DNA of 64,000 bases from Acridotheres tristis (Eukaryota; Chordata; Aves; Passeriformes; Sturnidae): assembly GCA_037013685.1 (NCBI GenBank), contig CM072895.1, positions 11,816,463 to 11,880,462 on the forward strand. Direction: 5' to 3'. The translations under genes and the position numbers were made by a program. Positions within the stretch are counted from its first letter, which is position 1; every line of letters begins with the position of its first letter. Below are positions 24,121 through 38,310 of this stretch, one piece after another. Below the pieces are notes generated by a model that saw nothing but the letters and a program-made list of their open reading frames with translations, was not told the origin of the DNA and made no database searches.

Positions 24121-27100
24121 TATACAAACACCACAGTGTGACCAGAGCGAAGCTGTCCACATGGAGGGTGTTCAAAGTGCATAGTTCAAGCAAATGCTGC
24201 TACAGATATACATTGCTTTGGCACTTGCTCACCTTCATGTGGACCTGGTGTGTTCATATATTAGATTAAGTGAGTAGGTCACAGGTCTGCCTACCTATAT
24301 GGGCTATTTTCTTATTTCTTGTTTCCTAACCATCTTCTGTAATTTTGTTGCTGTTTTCTATGCTTTCCTAGCTACGCATTTCTTGTCTGACATTTTATAC
24401 CTGTGGATTATCTTTGAATTTCTCCTCTCACCACCCGGCCACTCACACTGCAATTCTCCCTGCAGAACTGCTCACTGCAATTTTCCCTGCTCTTGGCTGT
24501 CATTGCCCATGGCTGGCAGAACCATCCGTCAGGCACTTACAACTAAACAGAGACAGGACAAAGGCCCTGGCACCAACCCACAGGCTCTGCCTGGTGGGTG
24601 GACTGATGAAAGTGGAGCAGCATCTCTAGGGATGGCCTGGGAACTGGGCAAGCCATTGCTGAGCACCCGTGCTGCCCCTCTGCCTTTGGGAGGTGTGGGG
24701 CTCCCCATCTCCGTTTGCTCCCACTCATCAGCAAACTGATGGTGAAAACTCGGGATGGCTTCAATCTGCTACAGACCAAAGTGCCTGCAGGACATGAGGA
24801 AAGGATATTCAACCTGGAGCTTCATGCTAGCAGCCATTCCCTTTTGATCACCATGGGCATGATTCTGCAGGACTCTGAGCATTGGAACGTGAATGCAGCA
24901 GGGCATGTGACACATCCACACATCCAGTTTGTGTGTCAGGACTCCAGAGTGTTTAAGACACTTGCCTGTTGTCTTTTGCTCAGTGCTTAGCACCTCCTGA
25001 GGCTGAGTATTTCGAGTGAACCCCCACGTGTGACATGCTTCCTTATGGCACTTGGTAGCCCAAATTTAGATGCCAACAGCAGCAGTTGTATATTAGTGTG
25101 GTTATAGAGACTGAAGGGAAAAGACCAGTCTGACATCCCACACTCCCACAGAACAGGAGCAAGGCTCTTTCCCCAGGACCCTTGGCTGCTCCTCTCAGAT
25201 TTAAGTAGTTGCAGGCTTTTCTGAGGAAGGAATAGTCTGCAGCCTGTTTTAATCCTTTTTGCTGTGGTGGAGCTGGCAGGACAAGGCTCCACAAAGCCTC
25301 CTCCTTCTGTTCTGACCCTGGGTGGGTTTGTGTTTAGCTGTGCTCAAGTGTTCCTAGTGCAGGCTGACATGCTGGGTAGCACACCTTTGTGGGGGCCAGG
25401 ATCCTGCACCAGAGCCTGCTGCCCTCCTTTTGTAGGAAATGCAGTGCATACCCCACCTGTCCAGCAGGCACCAGGAGAGACCCCCCAGAGGCTCCAGCAA
25501 TGATACTGCCATGCCAAACCCTGCCTGCCTGTCACAAGGCAAGCCCGGGAATGGCTCAGGGTCCCCTCCCTGCTCGCTTTGGGCAGGCAGGACCCCACGG
25601 CATGGGAAAGGCTCTCCATCACCACAGCTTTAGCCTTTCCAGCATCACTTCCCTGCCTGCCCAATGCCAGGCAATTTCAGACTGCAGCACTTCTCTCCTG
25701 AGGAAATACTGGCCATAGATTTAGGAATAGATATTGCCAAATAGTATATTGTTTTCATAAATCTCTGTAGATCCGCTTTATATCCTAGAGGCTAGACATT
25801 CTAATTATTGCTTCTATTTTATCTAAATTGGCAACAAAGCCATCATAGCTCAGCTCAGAGACAGTGCAGGTAATTCTGTGAGACCAAATTTTGACCTTTT
25901 AAAGTTCATTCTGAAGTGTCTTCTCCGCTCTCTCTGGTTCTTGCCTGGCTCTTCGGTTCTGCTTTTTTAGAACCCGCACCCAATTTAAAATAGCAATCAC
26001 CATAGCTTCAATACATTGTACCTTAAAGATGTAGGCAATTACTGTGTGAAATATCTCAGAAGCAGGACTAATATCAAAGGGCATTCTCATACCCTTACAA
26101 CATCCAAATAGCATATTAAAGATCTTGTTGAAGTCAGATTTAAGCTTGTCTTTTCACAGTTTATTTGCTGAAGCAAATGCCCTTCATTTCACAGTGATTT
26201 TTTCCCCTTTTGCTGGGAACCTGCCTGTCATACAGTGGTTTCACAGAACAGTGTTCATGTGTTGCAGCTGCATTTAAATAATGTAAACCAAAGCATCTCC
26301 CTCCTTAAGCTGCCTCGGCAGTGACAGATACCGAATTAGCTCCATCTGAAATTTTTTTCTACTTTCAACAGCTCCCAGATTTTCTATATGATGTTGTATT
26401 TTTGCTTTACCCTTTAAGAGTGGGAAGTTTATGTTTTTGTTTTTGTTTTTGGTTTGGAGAGATCATTGAAGTAACCGACCTTTGGAGTTTGGTGTGGTAT
26501 TCCCTTTCCAGAGAGCCTCAGTCCAACCAGATATCTGAGCATCCTCCTGGGCTAAGCCTATTATAGCAAATGTTTCTCCTTCTTTGCAGATGATTTTTTT
26601 TTAATGTAAATGACATTCTGTGCACCAGCTTTTAAACAAAAGTGGGACTCGACTGTCACAAAGAGCGTGGTGTGACTATCTCCCTATATGTCATCCTGTG
26701 GCATTTACAATAAAAATATTTCTAAGTTCACAATTAGGAGAGGTTCTCAAGTGGTGCCTCTGGAAAGAATTGTTGGAAATTCATTATCTGGTGCTTGTTT
26801 AAAGACAAACAATGTTGTGTGTTATTCCTCGTTTTTATGTTCTAAATGCAAAGCAGTCTTTGTTATAGGCTCTTGATTAATTCCCGTTACTGTAGCACCC
26901 TGCACTGCTTTCAAACAGTGATTTCCAAAGTGGCTTGTGCTTTTCCCCAGTCCCAAGGGAGGTGCCTGCTGCCTCCCCTTCAGGAGGCTCTCAGCCCATC
27001 ACCCCATGCCCATCAGCCACTGCCCTCACCTGTGCCTCAGGGCAGGCCTAGCCCACACAGCACTGCCCAGGGCTCCAGTTTCCAGGAGGCTTCCATAAAC

Positions 27101-29790
27101 CCATCTATTCCCCAGTTCCAGCCAATTTATTTTACCTTGTATGGGAGGGAAATAAGTTAATATCCCACAAAGCTTCAAAGAGGGCATTAAAATCTGATGC
27201 AATTGCCTTCTCAGAAGCTGGAAGACAAATAATGCCAAATTTATGATATTTTGGGTGGATGATGGCAAGGGTTTCAGTGCTTGGAAACAACTTGCCAACT
27301 TCTGATGTCTGCGCACCCATTTCTCATGCTTTTCACTGTAAAGTTTGACCACACACTTGAACATATTTGCTCCTGTACAAGGGTTTGTTCTGCTGACATT
27401 CACTGCATGTGCAATCTTGTCTCTACCCTCTACGCCAGAAAGCACCCTGGCACAACTCTGCCACTACCACAGAGAATTATTTTCTGCATCATTTGAGACA
27501 TATTTGACTAAACATGATATTATTTTCGCCTTGTATTTCTAACAAAACTTAGCAAACAGGGACTCCTGCCTGTCAGAAAATGTCTTATTCCTCCTTTCTT
27601 TTCTTCACTTTTAGCCTTTTGTTTTGGAAACGATGCAGCATAAATAGCTGCTTATTCTGCAGAGAGGGATTTAGAGCCCTGCTGGTGCCAGCCAGGCTTT
27701 TCCCCCCATTTCTAGGCAAGAGCAGTGAATAACCCAGCAGCCAACCTACTGCCCATGCTGAATTTCACCCCAAAAGCCTCTGGCTGAGGTTCAGGTTATT
27801 GCAGTTTCTCACAGCCTTCTGTAACTCATTTACTTAATGATCCTCCCCATACAAGTCTGTCTGTTATTAATGAGTCACTAAGTTTTCAACAATCCTATGT
27901 TTGAGCTTTAAGGTTTAAGCCCATCACGTGTGCATCCACTAATCTGCATTGCAATTAATTATGAATAAAAATGAGCTTTTCTTCTAAACAACTTCAGAGG
28001 CTCCCATGTGCCCTGTGATCAGCTCCAAGGTTCCATCCTGGTGTAAAGGGGCTCCATGGCTGCAATGGTGGCAGCTGCCTTTGCTGTCTTCCCCAGGATT
28101 CTGCTAATTCCCCCTCTCAGGCATGCCTGCTGGGGGGGTTGGCAGGCCAGTGCTACTCCCAGTGTTTCCTCTGCACAGTGTCCCACCAGTATTTCAGTCA
28201 CATACCCTCCCCTCAGACCTCTGCAATGCCAGCCAAATCACAATTGACTTCATGCATGAGAACTTCTCATTCCTCCTGCCTATTCCCTTGGTTTACAGCC
28301 TCAATGCAGAGACAGCTCTGACATATTTTGCTTATTCCCTCTCTAATTCTCCTTCTAAGTTTCCAAATGTCATCACAGCCACATTTTCTTGGCTGTGCAG
28401 ACTCAGAAATCCACATTCAGACATGGGGGAGACACTTCTTTTGGGCCCCTCAAACCCTCTTCTTGCTTAGGGCTGCCTGGTGCAGGGGCTCTCTGGATGT
28501 CCCTACCAAAGGCCATGAACTCATTCCCTGAAGGAATGTGGTTGTGCCCCTGACAGGGCTCTAGCTGTTGCCCAAAGAGAGAAAAACAGAAAAGCAACTT
28601 AATGAAAAATCTTATTTCTATTTTGCTTGGTTCCAGTGAAATATTTTCTTGAATTTGTTCCTGTTTTCAAAATTTGACACCTCTGTGCACCCTCCCTGAT
28701 TTGTGCCACATTCTCTCCACCTGTATGTTTATGGATTTCACTTTACCTGCTCTTGTTTTCTTCTTTAGGAAATAACCCAACCCACCCCAAACCCATTTTT
28801 CTTATTCTGCCGTTTCAGATCACCAGAATTAGTGCTTCTTTTTTTTGTTTCTCTCTTGTCACTTTTCCAAAGTTGAAGAAGTTTGGCCCTGTTCCAGCTA
28901 GAAAGGGAAAAGTCATAAGGCAGTCCCCACCCACTATCCTTCTGCTCCACTCCAGAGCAGGAACAACTAATGGGAAAGAGATGGGAGAAGAGACAAGGGA
29001 AATAAAATAACACACCAAACTTCAAAACTTTATATTTCAAAGAAATAGATATATTTTTGTAATTAAAAAAAAATCCAACCCAAAATCTAAGGAAGAGACA
29101 TTGCTTCATATCCACAGCATTTTTCTCCCAAATGAGACATTTCCATCTTTCAGAGAGGAGCAGGATCCTTGCAGATGTGCTTGGGTAGGGGCTCTCACAA
29201 AGTGCACTGCTGTGGGCTGAAGGCTCAGCTTGGCACAGGGTGACACCTCCACAGGACATCCAACCCCCGAGTCCTGAGAGCAGCCCAGCCCTGCTGAGCT
29301 GGACAACATCCTGAGAAAGAAAGGAGAGAGGGAAACAAAATCAGTGCTGAGCCACCTCCTGCCCCTGTGGCATGCAGGCCATGAACATGTCGTGGCCAGC
29401 ACAGGCAATCCTGGTGTCCCTGGGACAGCTGAAGCACCCCTGGATATAGGAGGGCTTGTGCACAACAAGGCTGTGGAGCCTCCCCAAAATCTGGATTTAT
29501 CCATCTCACATACAGGAATTGGTTGTGCAATTGGTAAAACTACTGCCTTCTGGGTAGATCCAACACCTCCTGCCCTCCTGCTAGCATCTTCTGTTTTGTT
29601 TCCAGACTGAATTTTTCTAACTGCTGCTTCAGCTTTCAGATCTTGTTGCTCCTCTGTGAGACAGAGACTGCTGAATTGTCAGGAACATTTCTGGCTGAGG
29701 TTGGAGCATCCCTCAATCTTATTTCCAGCAAATTGAGCAGTTTGTACTATTCCACTTTTGTACCAGAGCTTGTTTTCTGATGCCTGGATA
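24121..29790. other. Non-coding DNA, one AT-rich candidate element
   Basis: No gene is supported. A short direct repeat lies at about 24447-24492 (CACTGCAATT..TCCCTGC twice). The stretch 27810-27980 is AT-rich with TTAATGA, TTATTAATGAG and CAATTAATTATG cores and could be a conserved non-coding element. Confidence 0.45.
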
Positions 29791-29799
29791 GTATGTATG

Positions 29800-30960
29800 G
29801 CTTTCCTTTCCTGAACTTTGGTGACCTTTTTAATTCTAGACACCCAAGTTGCCAATAACATCCATAGTAATAATTTCAACAGTAATGTGAAGAGTCAAGG
29901 TGCTCCCCTGCTTTTTGTATTCTCCTGTTATATATCCAAGGAAGATTTTGGATGCTTTCAGCATGCTGTTGAAATGAGAGCTCATGTGGAGTCAGTTACC
30001 TAAAATCATTCCTGAGCTGCCTTCTGTCACAACTTTCCAAGCTCCATCCTGGAGATAAAGGCTGCAGTCTTTGTTCCCAGTTGCCTTTGCTTGCATGCAT
30101 CCATATTAAAATGCATGTAGTTGGATTATTGCATTTTACCAGGCAATTTAGAAGATACTAGAGCAGCAATATGGTCTGCTCATTATATTATATTATATAT
30201 TATAACATCCCTACCAGTCACTGCATCACCTGCAGATTTCAGCATCACAGCCTTTTTCATGGTCAGGTTGACCATTGGATAAAAACATACACATTGTTGC
30301 AACAAGAACAGATTCTCCCAAGAGACCTCACTGAGGACACCTCCAGCCTCTGAAGGTTCCCCAGTAGCCACCACATGGTGAGATCTGAGACGAGTTTTAG
30401 TCCACTTAGTTCATGCTCTGATAATTCCTTCCTCTGATCATTCCTTCCAAAATCCTAGCATGAGTTTTTGCATTCCAAATGTAATGTAGTAATAGGCAAA
30501 ATGTTTTGAGGAATTCCAGTTTGTTATGAGGGTACACATGTCTTTATCAATCAGACCTATAAGGCCGTCCAAAAAAAGACCCCACAAAAAGACATGAACC
30601 AACCAGTTCATGTGCAAGTCTCTGGGCTGTGCCTTTAAATTTTTCTAAACACTGGAACTACACTGGCATTTCTGTAGTCATTTGGAATTTGACCATTTTT
30701 CTAAGATCTGTTAAGCTGTGGCATTGGCTTGAGCTAGTTCCTTCTAGACTCTTGAGCATCAGCTGTCCGGATGATCCGCAAATGCTGAATTCGAGGAGAT
30801 CATGCCTCACATCCCCCATTGTTACAGATGGCAGGATTTATATTCCATCCACAGTATCATCTGGAGATGAATATATCCTCCTGCTTCATTCCAAATACAG
30901 AACAGAAATATCTACTAAACATTTCTGCCTTTCTGCACCAGCCACCATCTGGCACGAGCA
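29800..30960 (-). mobile_element. CR1 LINE fragment, about 1.1 kb, diverged
   Basis: The plus strand shows reverse-complement CR1 text in the right order: 'TTATATATCCAAGGAAGATT', 'CATCCATATTAAAATGCATG', 'TTGCATTTTACCAGGCAATT', 'AGTTTTAGTCCACTTAG', 'CTTTATCAATCAGACCTATA', 'GAGCTAGTTCCTTCTAGACT', 'CTAAACATTTCTGCCTTTCT'. These are landmarks through the RT region. An open frame at 30629-31231 overlaps it but runs antisense to the element and is not a gene. Confidence 0.65.
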
Positions 30961-31353
30961 GGGAAGAAGCAGTGCTCCGAGCCAAGCTCCGGTGGTCCCG
31001 CCAGGAGGCTCGTGCCACGAGCACACCCCGGAGTGCTGGGGGCCCTGGGGCTCCCCACAGCCCACTGTGGGCCAGGACCGTCCCCTGCCTTGCCCTGCAT
31101 CCCCAGCCCGGCTCCCTGCTGACCCTTGCTGCTGGCAGGGTGCTGGGGCAGACCCCTGGCCCTTGCCCTCTGCCTCAAGGCCAAGCCAGCAGTCTGGCTC
31201 CAGTGAAATTCCCCATCTGACCCTGGGCTGAAGAGGCCATTACCATGTAAATCACTGAGCCTGGAAGGCAGAGAATGTGGAGCAGCCTTGAAGGAGAGGG
31301 ATGAGATAAGGGGGCTTTTATTGAAATTCAGAAATCTTTTATTCTTTTCCCAT

Positions 31354-31442
31354 CAGCCACTCAAACAGCAGCTGAAAGCCAAGCTGGAGCTTGCACGAGA
31401 CTTGTTAGAGGAAAACAAACATGCCAGCAGTGCTTTGGATGT
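31354..31442 (+). other. Exon-like stretch of unknown identity
   Basis: After a pyrimidine-rich run and CAG (31337-31353), an open frame reads PLKQQLKAKLELARDLLEEN and continues KHASSALD, strongly K/E/L-rich and helix-forming. A weak donor (GAT|GTGTAT) follows. The composition looks coding against a background of low-complexity frames, but I do not recognise the protein and see no partner exons nearby. It could be an isolated exon, a decayed retrocopy, or chance. Confidence 0.2.
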
Positions 31443-31459
31443 GTATCTTGGAGTGGAAG

Positions 31460-34400
31460 TCACCTCTTGTGCCTCTCCAAGTCACCCCTCTCCTCTAGTT
31501 CCCATCTGGCCTGGAGTGGCATCCCCTTGCTGTCACACCAGCTGGGCTTTCCTGGCTTTCCTGGCTCTCCCTGGTTCCTCCTGGTTACAGCACCAAGGGC
31601 TTAGAGCAGGGCAGTCCCTCAGCCCTGTAAACCACACATTCAGGGAACACCAGAGTCCCGGTGCTGGTGTGAGTGAGATCGCAGGGAGAGGATTCCCAGC
31701 CTTTCCTTTGATTTTTTTTTTCCCTACATCAGTGTTCTTTATTTACTCCTTATTGCATATGGCAAAGCCAGGAGGAGAGAAGAAGAGAAAAAAGGCACAA
31801 GTCTGAAGTCTGCAGGGGAGAAAAGAGAGGCGTTATTGTGAACGTGTGTTGTCCCTGGCTGGTGGCACAGCAATTCTGTGGGATGTGGGATTCCCTGCTC
31901 CAAGGGCTGTCTTGCTGCTATGTCACAGTCAGTGGGGGCTGCTGCAGGAAAGGCTGTGCTTGGGTTGGGGATGACTCCTGGCAGCACAGAGCTGCAGGGC
32001 TGGCCTGGCTGTGTCCCCTCAGCAGCAGCACGGACTCGGTTAATAATTAACCAGGAGCGGAGACAGGCGTCCGGTGTGTAATGGCATGGCAGACATCTGA
32101 CACTGCTGATGGCTCCTCACTCTGCCTCCCGCTGCAGGGCTGCCAGCTGATCCTGCTGCTGCTCCTGAAGGTCATCCCTGTGCTGCCATCCCCCCTCTGT
32201 GTGCCAGAGCCCCTGCAGCCTGCCTGCCTCCCCCTCATCCTGCTCCAGGCGCTGCCCAGGGTCACAGCTTCACCCTGGGGTGGCTCTTGAGGAGACACTT
32301 TCCCCCAGTGCCTGCAGGAGGGCAAGGCCAAACCAAGCTGGGCCAAACCAACCAACCTTACTGTTGGGGTTTCTGGCAAGGAGCCATCCTACCTTTCACC
32401 AAGTTTGTTTTTCCAGCTGGGAGAAGCCCTCTGGCACGGGCCAGTGGTCCCTGTGCCAGGGCTATGGTGTGCTGCATCAGCACTGATGCACATACTGGTT
32501 TGCAGCCCCACACCTGGGGGATGCATCCGTGCGGCTCCTTGAGTGCTCTCAGGCTGCCAGAACGTGTCTGAGGCTGGTGTAACACTGGGCACAGCAGGTC
32601 ATGGGGAGGCAGAACAAGCCCATGGGCAGGGAAAGCCTTTGGCCACAGCTCAAGCATCACTGCAGACACTGGGGCTGAGCTGGGATTTGGGCACACAGCC
32701 CTGTCCCCCCGTGCCAGAGAGAAACATCTGCAGTGGTGTCAACACCAGCTCTGACCTTACAAAAGGGACTGCTGAATGCATCAACCTTCAGGGGGTCCCT
32801 CTGAAGAGACCACCCTACTGTGATAAGGCACCAAAGTCCCTGAAAAATGAAGGTAAAGGTTCAGGTAGGGGATTAGCAGGTGGGATTAAAGGCTCAGCAG
32901 CTCTTGAAGTGGATCTGAATCACATTCTAAAGCAGCCCACCACAGCTCTGCAGTGAGGAATTGCTCTTTGGCTGGCTTCATTATACCTCATAGCAATTCT
33001 TTGCTTGCTGTCTGTGCTCACCTTTCCCAGGGGTCACAGTGAGGGTGCCCTGTGCATCCCTGAAGGCAGCTTGGCCATCATCACGTTTGAGGCTGACACA
33101 CGGTGAGGGTAAGGAGGCCAGTGGCAGAGCTGCCACGAAAAAAATCACTTAGAAATGTGGAGAAATGCCTTTCATCCATCAAATTTCAGTCACCAGCAAA
33201 GACATTTAATTTTAAGCATCATTTGATTTTAAAGGACCAGAATCTGTGGTCACCAGTGACTCCCACCTTTTCCAAAGGCAGAACTGAGAGCTCGTGGTGC
33301 CACTTGAGCACCCAGACCCCTCCAGCATCAGTGATGGCAGCTGAAAAATTGATGTCTGATGTGCCCAGCAATGTTTGTCACCTACTTCCTTGACACCTTG
33401 TGAATGTTCCCAAATGCCAGTGGTGGGTGCTGTGGGGATGTCTGTGCCTCCCCAGAAACGCCAAACACTGTCAGTGCAGGACGGGGGATTTTCACTTTGC
33501 AGTGGTGTTTCACAGTCAGGAAAACTCTCGCATTTCCAAAAACAAGTGGGGGGATGGAAGGGACTCTGCCCAACAGTGTCCTGGGAAAAGGGCTCACCTG
33601 TAACTGGGTCCAGTGGTGGATATGTGGAAGAGTGTGGGTGGGAAAGCAGCTAGACGGGGCTGGGTGAAGCCAGTGGGCATTGCCAGTGCTGTCACACACA
33701 GAAAAAGGGCCAACACAGGGGAGGTGGGGACTGATCCCCTTCTGCCCCCACCACACCCGTGAGTCTGCAGTTTAAATCTGTGTCATGAGAAAGTATTTCT
33801 TGATTTTAAAAATGCCAAGCCAACTGACATGGGTGTTCTCCTCATTTTGAGAGACACGGTGACTATTGAGGACTTCCAGGCTACTGAATTTCTTCTCAAC
33901 CACAACTCACAGCTTGCCACCCCACCTGGATGGGGCTCAGTCCCTAACGGAGCCAGGGTAGCCAACAGCTGCACTGCTCATCCCATGGCTCTGCTGCACT
34001 AGCACCTCTTTTTGGAGTGGTTTCTCTTATTTTTCTAGTATCCATCCATCCATCCATCCATCCATCCATCCATCCATCCATCCATCCATCCCTCTCCTTG
34101 TAGCTTTTGTGAGCATCTCTGGCACTGCAGAGAGGAGCCCACAGGGACATCAGGGTCTCCTATCCAAAAGGCAATTGAAAGCCTTGCATTGTCTGAGAAT
34201 GCTGGGATTATTTTTCCACTGTATGCAGCGTTTTGCTTCATCTGACTGTGTTTCACCCCCTCCACTCTGAGTTTTGTGCCCAGGTGTGTCCCCCGGTGAC
34301 CAGGCTGGCTGGGGACACTGCAGGCTCCGGGGGATGCTGGGTGGGGAGGGGATGCAGAGGCGAGCAGGATAGGCACTTTCCCGTGCAGGGTTGCCATATC

Positions 34401-36320
34401 AACAGGTTCTCGGGGAGCCTCTCACTGCAGATGCAGCATTCTGGGATGCTGTCATGTGTGCTCGAGCACTCCTGGCTCCCATGGCCCCGCATCCCTTCAA
34501 GTGCCCTCTCCTCTCTGCTTCCCCGGAGGCTCCACCATGCATGTCTCCGGGTGCATTTTGCTTCTCCCAGTGCTGCACGTTTGCAGCCTGCTGCCAGCAT
34601 CCCTGCCTGCATCCATCCCTGCTGAGCATCCTTGCTGGCCCCTGGTCATGATCACAAGGCAGCAGCTTGAGCAGCTGCAGCTGATGCTGAGGGGGGACAG
34701 GAGGGACACTGAGCCCACAGACAGGTGAGAAAGGAAGCAGTGGGCACCAGTGGCTCTTTCCAACCCTGCAGCATCTCCCAGGGTCGTAGCAGGGCTGCCC
34801 CCTCAGCCCTCAAAATGCAGGAAGGGAGAAAACAGCAGCTGCATTTACTAATTTCAGAGGGGTAAGGAGAGTTTTATTGTCTGACATCAGTCAAAGCACC
34901 AGGCAGGGATGATGAGTGCCCCACACTGCGGTGCCCTGAAACATCCCGAGCCTCTTCCAAGGCCTCTCTTTCCTCAACATGGTAGTTCTCCAGCTGCCAA
35001 AATAGGTGAGAAATGCTGAAATCGGTGAGAAATGCTCTTTGACTCTTGACAGGGTTGCATGGCAGAGATATTTCATCTGACAAAACCAGTCTGAACAGGA
35101 GGTTGAGGCTGCCAGAGCATCCCCCTGAAGGGATGGGGTGATAGTGTGGGGTGGTCCAAGAAGCTCCCAGGGAGCCAGGGAAGTGCCAGGTAGAGGTGAA
35201 TGGGGCAAACAGGTGTGTGGGGTGAATGAAAATGGGGGACTGCAGGACAGCCAGAGGTGGGCATGCCCCTGCACATCTTGAGGCCCCCACAGTTGATGCA
35301 GAGGAGGGAGGAATTTGCTCTGGAGGCATTTGCTACTTCAGATAGCTGGGATGCCGGAGCTGGGAGGGTGTTTACATTCCCTCCCTTATCTGCACATAGG
35401 CACTGAGGGGCCCCTTTCCCGCTGAACAGGTTCTCCTGGCGGGGGAGAAGCAGGAGCTCGGCGCCAGTGCTGACCCTGCACAGTCCTCGGTTGCCAGGGT
35501 TGCCTGTGGGGATAGGAGGTGGGATGGGGCAGCTATGTGCTAAAGCCCTACTGAACTCCTGTCTGCATGGGGTGGGTGGGCTGGGCACCCCCCCAGAGCA
35601 CACCCCACCTCTCCTCCTGTGCATGCACCTCCCAGGACACCTCATCTGGGGGTGTGTGTGACTCAGAGTTACCCATCGTGTTCTTGCTTATGTGGCTTGG
35701 CTTTGCCTGTCGGGGTGTAAATCCCCCTGTGCTCCTTGCATCTGGGAGCCACACGTGCAAAAGGGTCCTATGGAGGAATTGGGGACCATGGCTTCCCTAG
35801 GTGTGTCCCCCTCACTGTCATGCCATGGGCAGACAGAGGTGTGTCCTGAGCCTGGGGGCTCTGCTCCATGGGCAGCAGCTCTGGGTGCTGAGCCTCTCCC
35901 CTCTGGACACTGCCAGAGCAGAGGGGGATTCCAGGGACAAGACAGCACTGCTGGCACCATGGCACTGCTGGCCTGTCAGCTCGCTAAGCTAAACCTCAAC
36001 CATCTCCCCAGGAAATTAGCAGCCCTGGGAGTGTGTCCTGTCAGCAGCCCAGGAGCTGGGAGAAGCTGGATGTTGCTGCTGCTGCTGCCATGCCCTGGAT
36101 GTGCCCCAAGCCCCAGCACGGCTGGGCAGGCAGGGCAGTGAGTGCTGCAGCTCAGCCCAGCACCTGCCTGCCCACACCTCACACCCACGTGCAACAGCCT
36201 CAAACCCTCCTAGATCTTCCACACTGTGTCTCTCAAAGTGCTGCTCTTCCCCCCAGACATCCCACAGATATGTTAAGTGACTCAGGGCCATGACAGAGCC
36301 TGCAAGCCCCTGCAGTTGCC
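31460..36320. other. GC-moderate non-coding DNA
   Basis: No gene is supported. Contains the (ATCC)n tract at 34040-34092 and a short direct repeat (GGTGAGAAATGCT twice) at about 35005-35036. Confidence 0.5.
34040..34092. repeat. (ATCC)n microsatellite
   Basis: An uninterrupted ATCC tetranucleotide tract of about 53 bp. Confidence 0.98.
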
Positions 36321-36334
36321 CTGTGCTGGGATGA

Positions 36335-36650
36335 CAACTGCCCGTTTATTCCTTCTCTGTTTTCTCTCTCTTGGTGAGCCTTTGATCCATGGCAATACTT
36401 TGCCTCTCACTCCACGACAACTTAATTTCTATAGTAACCTCCTGTGCTGGATCTTGTCAAAAAGCTTTTTGAAAATATGAATAAACTGTCGAGTGGTTTT
36501 TCCTCTACTCACTCTTTACTGAAGTATTAGAAGAACTCTAATACAAGAAATGAGGCTGGATAGTCCTGGCTCAAGCCAAACACGTTGCAATTATCCAGCC
36601 ATTCAGGTTTTGATAATTGTCTCTTCCGACTTGCCAAACACTCAGGATTT
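36335..36650 (-). mobile_element. CR1-type LINE fragment
   Basis: The plus strand reads 'GACAACTTAATTTCTATAGT', 'GATCTTGTCAAAAAGCTTTT' with 'TGAAAATATGAATAAACTG', and 'GAAGAACTCTAATACAAG'. These follow the reverse complement of CR1 ('tacttaat...agtcaaaagctttttgaaa...aaagaactctaat'). It is a clearly recognisable short internal piece. Confidence 0.65.
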
Positions 36651-38284
36651 TCCCTTGTAATGCTCCCAAGGCACCAGCAAGGCCATCCCTGCCATGGTGG
36701 TCCCTGGGGACAACCTGGAGAAATGAGAGTCCCAATCCTGCCCCAGTCACGAGGGGGATTGCCACAAACCACTTCAGCTTGTTCTAAAATTTTAATTAAT
36801 CTATGAAAATTTCCTATCTGCAAATAATTCAGGCCTTATGAAATTCCAATAAAACCATTTATCACAGCTGGCAATTTGATGCTGGCAGCGGAGCTCTCGG
36901 ACGCTTGGGGAGTAATTGATAGCCTAATATAATTTTAAATTAGGGTTTGTGTTATTAATTTCAGCCTTCTGAAAACACCTCTTTGTTTGGGCTAAACCCC
37001 ACTTCTCTTGTGACACTGCAGGCAGCAGGCACACACCCAGGGCCCTGCCTGCTCCTGCTGCCTGCCTGCAATGAGGCCAGGGACCCCCAGCATCCTTGGC
37101 AGGCTGACACCAGGAGCAGGGCTAGTGACATGGCTCTGCATCCCTTGGGAGCAGGGGGGCTGGGGAGGAGCAGCAGAGCTGAGAGCAGCACAGTGTACCC
37201 ACAGTGGGGGCTGAGCACGACCCCAGCTCACCACTTTTGCAGTTAAATACTCGAATGGAGTAATTTACACTTACGCATCCATCACCTTTCAGGGACGTGG
37301 GATCCTTCTCCCCCTGCTGAGTAACATCCCTGATGTTGCTAAACAGCTATTACACCCTGTTGCAGGGTGACTGAATTTTGAAGGTGGGAGAAGGAAAATG
37401 ATCCCTGTACTTACATGGTCTCAATTCTGTAACACGCTCAAAAGCTTGAAAAAGATACTGAGTAATGAATATGCAATGTCAGCCGAAATGTGACAGTCTC
37501 ACCATCCCTCCACTACAGCACCCACCAGTAATCCCAGTGACAACAGGAGCAGCAAGGGACAGGACAGGGGCGTGTCATGGGAGGCCAGTGGGCACCCCAG
37601 TGCCTGTCCAGGGCTTCCACCACAGAGCCCCAAGCTGGGAAGGGGTTGTTGGTGACATGCCAGGGCACCTGGGAAGGGTTGGGCACAGCAGGGACAGCAA
37701 GACCAGGAGAGATGCAAGGCAAGAGCATTTGATGTGATTCATTAATTAATGGGCACACCGGGCCTTGAAAGTGCAAAGCATTAAAGAGCTGCAAAGGATT
37801 TTATGTTTTAAATTATTTATCCATTTTTTCTCTCTTTTTGTAACTAGACACTGTGAGGAACAGCCTATGTGTGGCCGACTGGGAGCAGTGTGGCCATGCC
37901 TGAGGCTGGTGAGAGAGAAACTAATGCAGGATGGGCTTCATCTGCTGCTGCCCAGCCCTGGGATTAGCACCAGGAGCCAGATCCATGGGGCAGGGGCCAC
38001 GTGTGAGGCAGTGTAGGCAGCATTCCCCAGCCAGGAATCACCGGGGACCCTGCGGGGTTACTGCCACCAAAGGGCAGCTCTGGGGACCCCGGGGCATCAT
38101 GATGGGGTTCCCATAAATAAACCCTGTCCTCCCCATCTCTCCCCCATGGGCATGGCAGAGTGCAGCTGCTTAACCCTTTCTTAGAGACCATCAGGACACT
38201 GAGCCAGAGGCATAATTGAGCAGGGGAGCGATTATCACGTTAAAAATCTGGACACAACCTCGTAACAAGATTTGCAATTTGTAC
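36651..38284. other. Non-coding DNA with AT-rich islands
   Basis: AT-rich, ATTA/TAAT-bearing islands at about 36890-36965 and 37738-37860 sit in GC-rich surroundings. No gene is supported. Confidence 0.45.
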
Positions 38285-38310
38285 CAGGCAGGCAGGCAGG
38301 CAGGCAGGCA
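38285..38310. repeat. (CAGG)n short microsatellite
   Basis: About six uninterrupted CAGG units. Confidence 0.95.

Noticed and set aside
30629..31231. 200-codon plus-strand open frame
   Set aside because: It runs antisense through a dead CR1 fragment and into low-complexity GC-rich DNA.
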